Positions 21,350 through 33,475 of a stretch of DNA of 64,000 nt are shown here, one piece after another. A model generated the notes under the pieces. It was not told the DNA's origin and searched no databases. It was given only the letters and a program-made list of their open reading frames with translations. This DNA comes from Tenrec ecaudatus (lineage: Eukaryota > Chordata > Mammalia > Afrosoricida > Tenrecidae), in assembly GCF_050624435.1 (NCBI RefSeq), contig NC_134538.1, positions 123,238,937-123,302,936 on the forward strand, read 5' to 3'. Numbering within the stretch: the stretch's first letter is position 1; every line of letters starts with the position of its first letter. Made by a program: the position numbers and the translations under genes.

Positions 21350-22490
21350 TATTTTTATTAAATCATTTTATTGGGGGCTCATACAATTCTTATCACAATC
21401 CATACAACCATTTCCCCCTCCCGTCCCTTCCCCTCCATCATGAAACCTTGATAATTTATGAATTATTTTTTTCATTATCTTACACTGTCCTGTCTCCCTT
21501 CACCCACTTTTCTGTTGTCCATACCCAAAAGTTTATATGTAGATCCTTGGAATCTGTTCCCCCTTTTTACCCCAGCTTCCCTCCACCCTCCCAGTATCAC
21601 CACTGGTCCTGAAGGGATCATCTGTCCTGGATCCCTTGTGTTTCCAGTTCCTATCTGTACCAATGTACATCCTCTGGTCTAACCAGATTTGTAAGGTAGA
21701 ATTGGGATCATGATGTGTGGGTGGAGGTAAAGTTGTGTTTCATTGTTGCTACCCTGCTCCCTGACTGGTTGTCTCCTCCCCGCACCCCTTCAGTAAGGGG
21801 TATCCAATTGCCTACAGATGGGCTTTGGGTTTCCACTCTGCACTCACCCTTATTTATGATATAATTTTGTTTTTTTGATGCCTGATACCTGATCCCTTAG
21901 ATACCTTGTGGTCACACAGGCTGGTGTGCTTCATCCATGTGGGCTTTGTTATCTCTGAGCTAGATGGCCGCTTGTTTACCTGCAAGCCTTTAAGAACCCA
22001 GATGCTATATCTTTTGATAGCTGGGCACCATCAGCTTTCTTCATATTTGCTTATGTACACATTTATCTTCAGTGATCTTGTCGGGAAGGTGCACATCATG
22101 AATGCCAATTTAATAGAACAGTGTTCTTGCATTGAGTAAGTACTTGAAAGGATCCACTGCCTTAATATTAAACCTATAAATATATGCAAATTGAACTATT
22201 TCCCCACCATCCTTTAAATATATATTTACATATGTACATGCCTGTATTTAGACCTATATATTCTTTGTCTCCTAGTTCTTTCCTCTATTTCCTTTTACTT
22301 TCCTCTTGTCCAACTATCATGCTCAGCCTTCATTTGGATTTCAGTAATTTCTCTTGTTACATTGCCCTTACCAGGCCTCTCACACCCTCCTTACCACTAA
22401 GTTTGGATCACTTGTTGTTCCCTTGTCCCTGGGTTGGTCACCACCACCTCCTTACCCCTGCCTCCCCCCCTCCCATGTATATTTCACATT
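21350..22490 (-). mobile_element. Young L1-type LINE 3' end, ~1.1 kb
   Basis: Extends from 'attttattgggggctcatac' through 'ctgaagggatcatctgtcct', 'cacaggctggtgtgcttcat', 'agctagatggccgcttgttt' and 'ctttgtctcctagttctttc' to 'ttcccttgtccctgggttgg'. The 5' boundary is set where similarity with the copy at 41.6-43.3 kb fades. The longest plus-strand ORFs here are shadows of this element. Confidence 0.75.
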
Positions 22491-23804
22491 TCTACTGGGA
22501 TTTCTCACAAGCACCTCAATGATGTGGAATGGAACTTGCAATCTTCTCACCACACCCCTAGTTCTCCCTCTCAGGATTCCGCCTTAGGGGATGGTTCTAC
22601 CATCACTGAGAGCACCTGTTGTCCCTGCCCAAAGCTGTCTCCTTTGTCCACGGTTGTATTCTTCACACCTGACTAAACTATACTTTTATGAAAACTGTAT
22701 TCAGTCACTACTCTTCTTTAGAGGCAATGACATGGATCCAGGGTCTATCCAAAAGCCCAACCAAACCGTTCATGCCTTTACCCGAGGCGACTGATTTCCA
22801 CCATGCCAAAGCTACCACCACACATTCAAACAGTTGAATGCTTTCTAAAATTCCCATCATTACTGTGCATCAACATGCAGTTAAATGAATGGATTGATTA
22901 TAATTTTCTCTGCTCTACCAAATTTCTTCTTCTCACACTGTGTCTCATGAATGTGTCACTGCTGGAAAGTGAACATTAGCTGTGTATTCAGGGCTTTTAA
23001 TGCCAAATTTGAGCAAAATGTTGATATCTTAATAGGAAAGATTTCTTTGAGCTCTATGAAGCATTTTTTAAAGCAAATTGTGTCAGCAGACTGAAATTAC
23101 ATGCAAAATTATCCCTACCACTCACATCTGAGAGGATGATAGGCAGCCACACTGTAGCAATGAAGCTTTGAGCATGTAGGAGATGAAGCTGAATAATACC
23201 AACCTCTGGTCTAATTACCTCCAATGCAAATCTCTCCTCATGGCTAAAGGCTTAAAATCCAAACCATTATGAGACATGAGATTTCAGGTAACACCAGATC
23301 CTGTTACAACTCCCTGACGGCACAAATGGGCAGTTTCCATAGGCCTTCCACCATTTGAGGGTCTACTGAATACTTAACCTGGGAGAGGGGCGTTATTCCC
23401 GGGCTTCACTTTATCATTATTTCCTTCATTTCCACAGTAGAAGCAGGAAGCAATGCTTGGAGAGGCTGAAGAGGCTTCTGACAGTCGGAGTTTCCCCTGC
23501 TAGGACCACATTAATTAAATAGGTGGTTAACTACATCAGCTGGAAGTAGAGCACTAATTGATCAGCCATCACACTTTAAAGGTAAACAACGTTAAGTCCT
23601 CCGATCGCTAATGTGATTGTATCCTTCTTAGTTCCCATTTCTACTATCCCACAGGATTCTGTAAAGTAAGGAAATCTGTGTGTGGATTAGAACCCAGTAC
23701 ACAATCCTGAAATTCTAAAAATAAAAATCCAATCTGTTCACTCAAGTAGCTTCAAAGTTCTAACAATTTTTTCAGACATCAGAAAAATGGGAAGATGCTT
23801 TTTT
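22491..23804. other. Unassigned stretch
   Basis: No repeat family or gene recognised in 1.3 kb. The first ~200 bases could be further L1 5' sequence that I cannot align. Confidence 0.4.
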
Positions 23805-24650
23805 TGTTTTCAACAGATTTATTGGCATATAATCCACATATCATACATTCAATAGTGCAATCCCATCAAGAAGAGTGTGCAAGCATCCCCACAATAGCTT
23901 TAGAACACTTCCTTCCATCTTGTACTTGTCGGTATCAGCTCCCCACTTCTCCCCAACCGCCCCTGCCATACCCAGACCAGTGAGCCACTTACTACTGCTA
24001 GAGATCTCTCTAGCCTGGGGTTTATGTACACAAAACAAACAGAGTAAGAATAACAAAGTTAAACAGAGAAAAGCATCAATCAAAACCAAAGTGGAAATTA
24101 TTAACAAGCAGAATAAGCCTGAGCGGCTCATAAAGGGGCTCAAACAAATGAGAGGGCGCTAAATTTGAACTTGACTGTGCTGCAACTACATACGTTCTCA
24201 TGCGTATCGCAGGACAGCAAGGCTCCTCACACCCTTGGTGCACGGCCACCTCTAACTCCCTTCCAAGCTGCTGGGACAACTGCACCAGCAATGAAGAGTC
24301 TCAGCGACTAAAAAGGACTTAAAAGTAAGAGTACCGTCTCTGTGGTTGGGGAAAGCCAGTATATGAAGATAAGTCAATAGATATTGCTATGCAACTGGGG
24401 CTCCAGAAGCTCACGAAGGATCTAAGGTGCAATTATTGGTCTCTCTCTATACAGGGGATAGTGATGAACATCTAGGACCCATGGAAACAATGAGTCCAGT
24501 GAACTAATGTACCAAATGAACACTAGTCTCCACACCCTGATGGCAAAAGAACTAGATGGTACTCGAGTACCACTACCAACTCTCTAAAAGGGATCACATT
24601 AGAAGTTCCTGGTGAGACGGGGAGAAAAACATGGAGAGATTTAAAAGGAT
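23805..24650 (-). mobile_element. Old L1 3' UTR fragment
   Basis: It starts 'caacagatttattggcatat' and 'aatccacatatcatacattc', the L1M 3' terminus read in reverse. It continues with 'gagtgtgcaagcatcc' and the A-rich block 'aaagcatcaatcaaaaccaa' also seen at 8.8 kb. The inner boundary is approximate. Confidence 0.55.
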
Positions 24651-25574
24651 ATATTTTAAAATGCGTTATTACTCTCATTTGAACCCAGTTTGGGAACTGC
24701 CATGAATAACTTTTATAGGTAACAGTGAAGATGCAGAGTGTAATTTAAGCTCTATTCTTAACAGTTATGTGGCTCAGTAGCAAGCATAATCCTCCAAATT
24801 AGATTCCCTCTTCTAATTGGAGAGCTAGGTCTTCCAATTGGAGATTCCATTTGCAGGTGACCCCTGTTAAAATGCTAATACCCACATTAAGCTGTTAAGT
24901 CTTTGTTTAAACGTATTAATTAAATTAGTGAGTCATTTAGCAAGCCACTAGAAAGCAAATTACCAAACAGGAAAGGCCTGATGGCCCAGTCTGAGGCTGG
25001 GTAAATCTGGTTACAAGGCAGGGAAGCCAAATTTAGGGCTGGTAGCAGATAGCATTAGAGAGGAACTTTGCTGGGCAAGGACAGATCTGAACAGCAGAGC
25101 CGTGAGAGGTGGATGGAATGTCACTTATAAGAAATCTTATTCTCCTACTTGATAATCTTTCCCCACAAATAAACGAGTTTCTTCCTTTAAATGTAAGGCA
25201 CTGAAAAGCAGCCTGACCTAGCCTACTGCCACACACGGTGAAAGCAAAGGTGCCTCTTTATAGTACGCTCGGCAGGGTTAAAACGAGTCCAGTTGGCATT
25301 GCTCTTCCTTGAGTCAGCTACTCAGACTGCTTTCTAGTTTCACGGTATCGCACTCAGTACAAAAGTAACCTACACCGAGTCCACACTGCACATAGCATCT
25401 CCTTCCCAAATACTCCAAACACCCGGAAGCGCAGAGCTTCCTGTCCCCCGAGGAACAGGTGACGGTAAGTGTGGGGACATGCTATCACCCATACTGTGAA
25501 CATCATACTCGGCAAGAAAAATTCCCCTTATCCAGACAAAAAGCAAGGGGATTCAGAAGCTCTTTCCCTTCGTG
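24651..25574. other. Unassigned stretch
   Basis: No gene or repeat recognised. Confidence 0.4.
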
Positions 25575-25945
25575 TGAGTTGTACAGTCTGACTCATAGCA
25601 ACCACATCTACAATGGAATCAAATGCTGCCCAGCCCTGCACCGCCCACAATCATTGGGAGGCTCAGCCATTGCCTCATTTCACACTATTACGCCCCTCTG
25701 CTGCTGACCCTCTACCAAACTGGCTGTTCTTCTCCAGCAACCTCCCTGCAAAGAGCGTTCTGAATACTTCCTCCAAGACAGCTTTACTTATTCCTCTAGC
25801 AATCCTGCTGCATCCCATATCCTTCGCCAACACACCTCAAATCCATCGATCCTTTTCCTTTTTCACATCCAGCTTTCTCATGCAGATGAGGGGATTGAAA
25901 ATGCCCTGGCTTGGCTCAGTGATACCTTACTTATCCAAATAAAAT
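25575..25945 (-). mobile_element. RTE-clade LINE, 3' fragment
   Basis: Plus-strand blocks match the reverse of the RTE 3' end: 'gtctgactcatagcaaccac', 'cccagccctgcaccgcccac', 'atccttcgccaacacacctc', 'gggattgaaaatgccctggc'. It covers the end of the reverse transcriptase ORF and the 3' UTR, heavily diverged. Confidence 0.7.
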
Positions 25946-26029
25946 GTTCACTTCTGGTGATTTTCAAAATTTTCTTATGTTTGCTCAATGTAACACATTG
26001 ACTTTTGATTGTTCCTTAATAATCATCAA

Positions 26030-26350
26030 AAATCATGGCTGCCGATTTTTGACCCCAGCAGGTGACATCAGGATAAAGAATGACTCTAACAACCGCGGAC
26101 AACACAAACTTGCAGACAATGACGATGACCCGAAGAACTTACTAGTGAGTGGTGAAGGTCAAATACCACATAGAGTGGTGAAGGTCAAATACCACATAGA
26201 GTGGTGAAGGTCAAATACCACCCAGAGCCTTCAGAATGGAATCCACTGGAACATAAAGAAAGCAAACATTCCCACAACTGGGCTGATAAACATCATCCTG
26301 GCAAATGATGAAATTGGAGCTGTCAAAGATTTCATTCCACATGGACCAAC
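26030..26350 (+). mobile_element. RTE-clade LINE, internal fragment (RT region)
   Basis: 'cgaagaacttactagtgag', 'cagagccttcagaatggaat', 'ccacaactgggctgataaac' and 'gctgtcaaagatttcatt' match the RTE segment just after the reverse-transcriptase YADD box. It lies in the opposite orientation to the RTE piece at 25.6 kb and carries a 26-bp tandem triplication. Confidence 0.65.
26148..26225. repeat. 26-bp tandem triplication
   Basis: Three successive units of agtggtgaaggtcaaatacc plus acatag (26148-26173, 26174-26199, 26200-26225), the third ending cccag. The array sits within the RTE fragment. Confidence 0.95.
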
Positions 26351-28090
26351 CATCAACAACCTACTCATGCTTTAAAATAAAAGCAAATGGATCACTACCT
26401 GCTTTCTCGGAACATGAGAATGTTAGGAAATCACTACATAAGAAAGCTTTCTATCTTGGGAGAGCCTACTGTGAAAATTTTTCTTAAAAAAATAAAGCAA
26501 AATGAAGGAATAAAATGCCACTGAGATTTAAACCAGGCTCTGTAATTAAGCACTTTTATATCTGCTTAAAACAATCTTAAAGCGTTCAAACACTATGAGA
26601 AAACTTTAAAATGAACAGAAAACCCAGAACTCATGTTGACAGCTGACAAAACAAGAAACAGTTTTATTAGGAAACTTTTAATGACCAATTTTTTTTTAAG
26701 CAAGCAAGCAACTGATTAAAAAGCTAGGTGGAGTGGTCACTGAAAGAGTCACACAAGCACACTGTAGTTTTCACGTGGGCTTCCAGATGAAAGGCTCATC
26801 CCGTATCATATCAAACTACCTTGCCTTTTGAGACAGAATGGAAGGATAAGCATACAAGCTTGGATTTGAAAAATGAACTCATGTTTATTATAGTTTCCAA
26901 CGATGATCTTTTAAAATGGTGGCCTTAGTAAAATCTGCTTTGGCAAGCAAGTACAGGGGCCCCTGCAGAGAGGAAGTGAAAAGGCTGGGCATATCAACAA
27001 GGGCTGCTGGCACGTTCAAAGCGCAGGGGATAGTTCACAGAGCACAATGTCGTCCTAAGTAAATGGGTTTCAGGCAATTTCAGTGTTAAGATAACATCAT
27101 TAAGACAGAACAGATTGTGCTCAAACCCTGCTGTTTATAATTAACACGTTGCTTCCAAATACTCCAGGGTCCCTGGTAAATAGTCTTCTGTTCACATCCA
27201 CCCAGACCAATCAGAGAATTTTCATCAGCTTCCATGCTGGGCCAGCACCTGTTTGGACAAATCCAATAGAGCCAAAGAACTCCTCTCCCTGGCCAGCTAA
27301 GGAGGTGGATGAACACAGCTTGGCTTAGTCATTGTCACAGTGTCCATATGGCTTTGAAGCTTGTTTTCACAAGAAATCATACAAGTATTTTATTATGTCA
27401 AAGTTCACCGTCCTATAAAACAAAAACAGAATCCGTTAGCATCCTCACCCTTAGACGGCTCAGATCTGCATGATTCTGGGAAGCACATGCACATGATTCA
27501 TAATGAAGGCTAACCAGTCCTTCAGTGCTCTCACATGGCAGCATGGTAAGTCTGATAACGGTTTTTAAAAAGTCACTAGAAACTTACTTTTTAAAAAAAG
27601 TTGTTTTGGGGGTTTATTTTTTTTTTATCATGCATAAAGTTTGCTTTTCTAAAAAAGAAAAAGTTAAAACTATTCAATTCAATTATACTCTAGAAAGTTC
27701 AGCTATCTTTTTGTCTAATAAACAGAATGAAGTAATTAGAGATGCTGCAGGATTTAAATCTTCTTTGCTTCTGAACATTGTTACCGTCCAAACACCTGTT
27801 TCATCATCACATAGTGCACAGCTCATCTGTCTTCATTGGCAGTGTTCACTCGTCCGGCTTCTCAGACTGGTTGACCTGTGCCTGTGTGGTAACTAAATCT
27901 GTGAGATCCAAGAATACCATACAACACACAGACGATGTGGATGTATATTTTTGTATTCGAATGGCAGGCGGGATAAAATAGCAGCGAGAGAGACATATAA
28001 TTATTTTCCTTTCTCAAGGCTTCACTATAAATATTCAGCGTTGGAGGTTTATTATTCGAATAAATGGTCAAAATAATTAGATATAATGAT
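26351..28090. other. Mostly unassigned
   Basis: No recognisable repeat family in most of 1.7 kb. A minus-strand acceptor-like site at 27899-27900 ('ttcttggatctcacag') precedes 11 open codons to a TGA at 27862-27864, a phase that would fit the exon at 36578-36690. This is too weak to annotate as an exon. Confidence 0.35.
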
Positions 28091-28950
28091 CTTGAAACAA
28101 GTATAAAATTGAAGCCTTAAAGTATTCAGTTTTGCAAAAATAATCACCCATGTGAGAAAAGCCTTATAAAGATTCACTAATTGTATGCTCTTATTTATTA
28201 AACCATGATCAATTCATGTTTTTGTCTATCATTTTGCTAGAAAAGTTTTTAACATAAGACTGACATATTAACGAATTAAAAAGATTAGGACGGGGAACTA
28301 TAGATACTGCTTACGAAAACACATTTAAAAATAGTTCCAATGAGATGCTGTGGCTGTGATCCCTGCTGCTGGACTGAAGATTACCGTAATTGTCTCCTCC
28401 CAAAATCGCCTCCACAAGTCGTATAAAAATACTGCTAAAGCTTTCCAAATGGTACAAAATCATTGCCAAAAACATCCTTTTACAAGCATTAGCAAAAATA
28501 AAAACTAAAAATATCTACAAAAAAGAACTGTTAAAGGGCAGCTTCTGCCCTGCCCCGCCCCCCGCATGAAGACAGGGAAGGTGCCGCCACGAGCCCACTG
28601 ATCTATTCAACGCGCTCGTCTTTCGTTCACCTCCAGAAACTCTCGCACTTCTACCAAGGACCTCGAACATCCGGAAAACAGAACTAGAACACAGTGGAAA
28701 TGTCCCCTGAATGTTTGGAAGCTTCCTTGTGTAAAACGATACGGTACTGGCCCAAAGTTGTTCTTTTTGAGGGTTTTATAAAGAAAACAGCTGCAGTAGC
28801 TCTTTTTAGCCACAGGCAAAGGGAGAAAAGGAACTTTCACAGCCCTCTAGGAAAACGCCTCTACAATGACTTGAAGTTATACGCTAGCGGAGGGGAAGAA
28901 GGAATGCTCACTTTCATTGATCTTTTTAGTTCAAGTGGAAAAAAGTGTAG
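28091..28950 (-). other. Unique sequence, possible 3' UTR of a minus-strand gene
   Basis: This stretch lacks any repeat I know, contains a GC/CpG-richer patch (28540-28640), and on the minus strand ends in AATAAATAAGAG near 28190-28200, a poly-A signal-like site. An open minus-strand frame ends at 28607 (77 codons). Its reading phase does not follow directly from the candidate exon at 36578-36690. It may be a 3' UTR or simply unannotated unique DNA. Confidence 0.25.
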
Positions 28951-29504
28951 AAAAGGGAGAAATTAACACAGGCTAACTTCCAACAGGTCAGCACTAGGTG
29001 AGACCCTAAATTACAGGGCAGTATTTGCCAGAATAGTAGGTAGCTATAACAAATGGTGAACATGATGTCATACAGAATAGTTGACGGACTAAGATAACAG
29101 AATTGCAACTATGTTGTGATAGCTATGGAGCATGTCTATGTAATGTAAAAGTACCAAAAGAGAATATAAACAAAAACACTGTTATAATAGAATTCCTCTA
29201 TTTCACTCAGTACTCTATATTACTATAGCATACTTTGTGCAATTGCATTTTCTTTCACAGAATGAATAAATTGATGTAGACACACTTCACAATTTACATA
29301 CTGTATCGTGATTCATTTATCATCTCATCTCTTTTCTGCCTCTGTGAAGTACTGAAGCAAATGGAATCCTATATAATCCAAGCTACATGATGATGTCACT
29401 ATTTTTCTATCCTTCCCACTGCGCCCCCACCCCCATATAAATCCATGACTCCCAATTGATCCCCATATATATTTTTCTAGCAAAATGGCAGGCTTTGGTA
29501 GAGT
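28951..29504. other. Unassigned AT-rich stretch
   Basis: No gene, repeat or RNA recognised. Confidence 0.4.
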
Positions 29505-29592
29505 AACACAAGGGGGATTTTTTTTTTAATTCATGGAGAATTCCATTATCTTTAAACGCCATTTTTCCATGACCTTTTAGGGAGCCCCCTTG
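29505..29592. mobile_element. Mariner-type MITE (MADE-like)
   Basis: An ~88-bp palindromic element. The left end 'aagggggatt' and 'ttcatggagaa' mirror the right end 'ttccatgaccttttaggg' and 'agcccccttg'. The size and hairpin shape match mariner-derived MITEs. Confidence 0.6.
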
Positions 29593-29734
29593 TTAAAACA
29601 GCAATACCAGAAATCATAGCATTTCATGACACAACAAAATAGCGATGTTTTAGGAGACAAACATTGATGGACTCATTGAGAGTGGTGTAGCTTACGAAGG
29701 AGGTCTGCAATTTAGATACATTCCCCATGGCTTC

Positions 29735-29975
29735 AGATGCATGCTGCTGTTACTTGGCACCCTCAAGCTGGTCCCCGCCTCAGAGTCCAGGCAAAAGAAG
29801 ATCAGACCCTTGTGATTGAGACCCATAGGGTCTTTAGGGGCAGGTTCTCAGAAGGTTGTCTTTCTTGTCTGTCAACTCCACTGAAACCTTTTCAACATCC
29901 CAGCAATAGCAAGCCTCTACCGACAGATGGCTAGTGGCTCTGCTTGAGAAGCACTGGCTGGGAGTCACTCCTGAG
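29735..29975 (+). mobile_element. AfroSINE/RTE-related repeat
   Basis: 'ccttgtgattgagacccata', 'gggtctttaggggcaggttc', 'tgtctgtcaactccactgaa' and 'accgacagatggctagtgg' resemble the RTE 5' UTR-derived part of afrotherian SINEs ('agactgttgtgacccatagg'). Family assignment is by memory only. Confidence 0.5.
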
Positions 29976-30031
29976 TCTCCCATCTGATAAGAGAGAATGC
30001 TAACACCGAGCATTCTGTGCACCCTCAGATG

Positions 30032-30163
<132 letters not shown>

Positions 30164-30167
30164 AACC

Positions 30168-30360
30168 ACTGAATTGTGACTCATGGCAGCCAATGAGCTG
30201 AGGCAGACTCACAGTGACCCTCCAGGGCAGGGTTGACGCGCCCCTGTGGGGTTCTGAGACCGTGGCCCTTTATGAGAGCAGAAAGCCCAATTGGTTCTGA
30301 ATCACTGACTTTGCAGTTAGCAGCCCAATATGTAATCACTATGTCACCAAGGATCCTGAC
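30168..30360 (-). mobile_element. AfroSINE copy
   Basis: Plus-strand 'gaggcagactcacagtgacc', 'cagggcagggttgacgcgcc', 'tttgcagttagcagcccaat' and 'gtcaccaaggatcctg' are the reverse of the AfroSINE. Confidence 0.78.
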
Positions 30361-30419
30361 AGGTGAGTATTAAATTCATATAAACACAATTTTAAGGCTT
30401 TGGATAGTTAAATATTAAA

Positions 30420-30575
30420 GGGGAGCCCTGAGCATAGTGGGTTACGAGATGGCTGCTAATCGTAAAGTCAGCAGTTCAAAACCACCACCAACTGTTCCAC
30501 AGCTCCTACTGTAAGAGTTACAGCCTTGGAAAAACTGGAGTTGGCATTGACTCAATGGCAGTGAATTCTTTTTAG
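30420..30575 (+). mobile_element. AfroSINE copy
   Basis: Starts 'ggggagccctgagcatagtg', close to the family head. It continues with 'gctgctaatcgtaaagtcag' and 'cagttcaaaaccaccacc' to the tail 'gcattgactcaatggcagtg'. Confidence 0.85.
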
Positions 30576-30987
30576 AATATTGAAAGGATTCTCACTTCCA
30601 TAGAACCCAAATGAATTATTACCTAAAGTAAGCTTCAAAAAAAAAGCTTAATAAAAGAAAATTTTTTTAATCAGATTTTAAAATGCTTTAATATTAATTA
30701 TATGGAACACTCAATTTTGCCTTTGATCTATGTTCCAAACTTAAGTTAAAAACAATCATAAACTGCTAAATACCACACACATTAGGACAATTATTAGCGA
30801 GCTTCTCGGTCATCTATTTTCCCCTATCTCTATCTCCACACATCCTGTGCCCTTTCTCTGTAACCAGGCTCTTACAGTTTTGGTTTCTAAACCTTTCCAC
30901 TCTCCCACAGTCAATAAAGTTCTCTACTCCCTCTAGCTCTCCAATGAATATATTTTTCTCTTCCTGGCTTACTGGACACCTAGCTCT
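30576..30987. other. Unassigned stretch
   Basis: AT-rich, no gene or family recognised. Confidence 0.4.
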
Positions 30988-30995
30988 CTCTAAAG

Positions 30996-31197
30996 CAGTG
31001 GTTCTCAACCTGTGGGTTGCGACTCCTGGGGGGTGTTGTTGAATGACCCTTTCAAAGGGGTCGCCAGACTCACTCATAACAGTAGTAAAATGACAGTGAT
31101 GAAGTAGCAATGAAAATAATTTTATGGATGGGGGGGTCACCACCACATGAGGGACAGTATAAAAGAGTCGTGGCATTAGGATGGTTGAGAACCACGG
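30996..31197 (+). mobile_element. SPIN-type non-autonomous hAT transposon
   Basis: It begins CAGTGGTTCTCAACCTGTGG and ends in the inverted GGTTGAGAACCACGG. Internal landmarks include 'gaccctttcaaaggggtcgc', 'cataacagtagtaaaatgac', 'ataattttatggatgggg' and 'gtggcattaggatggttgag'. A perfect 8-bp target duplication CTCTAAAG (30988-30995 and 31198-31205) proves hAT-type insertion. SPIN elements are known to have spread between tetrapods by horizontal transfer; this copy has no transposase. Confidence 0.9.
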
Positions 31198-31205
31198 CTC
31201 TAAAG

Positions 31206-32229
31206 GATCTAGCCCCATCATCAGCTTCCTCCCAAAAGGTTAGACTCTCTCCCCTATCTCAGGCACCCCGTCATGTGGGGTCTGTGTCCTTGTGGAAAGA
31301 GCTCTGTTCCTCTGAGTTCAGACCATTCTGTTCTCCGTGTTCCGTCCTCCCTTGTCACCACCTCTGAGTGAGTGACAGCCACTCTGCCTCTCCTTCCCAA
31401 GACCAGCATCCATCCGAGTGACTCCAGTGCTCACTGCGTTCCTTGCGCCCTGGCTTTTCTTTTCACTCTCACGGCCGCACTCCAAAAGGCTCTACTTCTA
31501 AAAAGAAAAATCCATTCTACTCTCCAATCTCTTCCCTCATGCTATCTGCAACACCTTGGAATAGCTAGTTCACATTCTCTTGAATAAAACCTGTGCTGGG
31601 CAGGTCATTGTACCATTAGCTCCCCGCTGGCTTATTCCCTTCACTCAGGCACCTGTGAGGCTCCAGTGAAAGCACTCGGTCAACCCCCCACGATGTGACT
31701 TTAATAATACCCCTCTCACCATGCCAGTACTGAGTGTACGTAAAACTGGTGCCACCGTAAACCCATGCCAACTTCAACTGGGCCCTCAGCCTCCCCCCAA
31801 GCTTTTTTATCCCCGTGCTCTCCTCCACTTTCCAAGGCAGCGACTTAAATGAGCCCACATTCCTCTCTGAGAGCTACTATTTCTGACCTTAGTCTCAGCA
31901 AGTAATTATGGCTCTTCTTTCACAGACAAACAGAAGCTACGAGATCAGACAACTTCTTCAATTTCTTGCCACCAAATCTCCAAGTGCATCACCATTTTGT
32001 TGCAAGGGAATGGGATCACCTCTGCTACTCAGGGCTATTTCTTTCAATTCCAGTTCTAAATCCCACGCCCGCACGTCAGATGTCAGACTTTTAATCCATC
32101 TCTCTTTTGTACAACGGACTCTTTTCTCTACATGTTCTTTTCCATCAGCTTGTAAATAAACCTTCATCTTTAAGTAGTTATTACAGCATTCTTACAATTC
32201 AACATTCCTTTTAGCACAGATACACTTTC
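31206..32229. other. Unassigned, pyrimidine-rich stretch
   Basis: Pyrimidine-rich DNA such as that preceding L2 3' ends; I cannot align it confidently. The SPIN element inserted at its left edge. No gene. Confidence 0.4.
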
Positions 32230-32350
32230 CTTATGACACAATTCTAGAATGTAAGCTCCTGAGGGTAAGCTATATGGCTCTCTTATACTGGCTGCAGTAT
32301 CCGCAAAGCCTCAAACCGTTTTCTTTACAGTGGGTCATCCAACAAATGGT
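32230..32350 (+). mobile_element. L2 LINE 3' end relic
   Basis: 'ctagaatgtaagctcctgag', 'ggtaagctatatggctctc' and 'catccaacaaatggtgaa' correspond to the L2 3' terminus (tagactgtaagctccttgag ... caataaatatttgttgaa). Confidence 0.6.
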
Positions 32351-32919
32351 GAACAAGATTTGCTAAACCTACTTGCTTCCTTTATTTCCATAAATTGTTA
32401 TTAAAATCAGTGTAATTTGACTTCTACTCTACGATGCCACCGTTAGTACTCTTGACAAAGTTACAAACGACTGTCTGTGATTAACTGAGATGCCCCTGCC
32501 TGTCTTTGTGGCAATATCTGACAATTAGGAAATTTACACCCTTCAGTGTCTTTATGTAACCAATTTTACATATAAATGGTTTATCCACTTAAGGCATATC
32601 CTGAGTATTTTGTTTTTAATCTTTTAAAAAATATGGTTCTTCAATAACAACATATTGTTTCTCCATGAAAATGTATAAATTAGTGATCTATTCCTTATTA
32701 TTGAACATTTTAGTTGTGCTTTGTGATCTAATTTTAGTTCTCTGTCACAGGTGCCTGGAACTAGGCATACAACCACGACTTCTTTGCTAAGTATCCTGGG
32801 TACTTCTCTCCACGCTGAGATCTGGAAGGAAACTCAGTCCCGTAAGTACCCTTGTTCTTGCTGCTTCAGAACCAAAGCCACAATGGTTTCCTTTTCAACG
32901 ACAGTTATGCTGCCAAACA
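32351..32919. other. Unassigned stretch
   Basis: No gene or repeat recognised. Confidence 0.4.
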
Positions 32920-33475
32920 TGCATTCGGTCACTATTTATTGAGCATATAGTAGGTAAAAAGTATTGTGGTAGACACTGAGTAAGGCCGTGATAATTAAGA
33001 TACAGTGTGCTCTTTGAGCTTGAAATTATATTCTAGAAAGACAAGCCAAGGGTAATGAGCAGTATCCACCTACATGCTTGAGAAGGTGTCTGTGGTAGAT
33101 TTGAGAGGGCTTGTCCAGGGAGGAAGAGTTCCTTTGGAACCTGAACATTACACCCCAGTGAGCTAGACGAAGGAGAGAAGTGGTAAAGGACAGCACACGC
33201 AAAGGTGGGATGCAGAATGGTTTCTGAACAACTGAAAACAAGTGTCGTGGCTACAGGGTTCACATTGAGAGGAGAAGGGGTCTGTATGTGCCAGATATGG
33301 CTGGGCCTCAAGGCAGGGGTCGGATCATTTGGGCCTTACACTCTATTAAGGATTTTATTTTTTATCCCAAGACTTCTAAGCAGGAAGGTGACATTAAAGT
33401 TTTGGAAAATTTTATGCAGTATTCTTTCTGGCTGTAATGTGGACAGTTTTAAGCTTTAGTTAAAAACAGGTAAGA
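32920..33475 (-). mobile_element. Ancient L2-like interspersed repeat
   Basis: 'actatttattgagcatatag', 'tgtggtagacactgagtaag', 'ttgaaattatattctagaaa', then 'cattgagaggagaa', 'ggcctcaaggcaggg' and 'tttgggccttac' follow the order of a very old mammalian repeat starting with the reverse of an L2 end. Strongly diverged. Confidence 0.45.

Noticed and set aside
28607-28683. Possible terminal exon on the minus strand
   Set aside because: Acceptor-like CTAG and an open frame to a stop, but the phase is incompatible with the neighbouring candidate exon and two other frames are open for long stretches.
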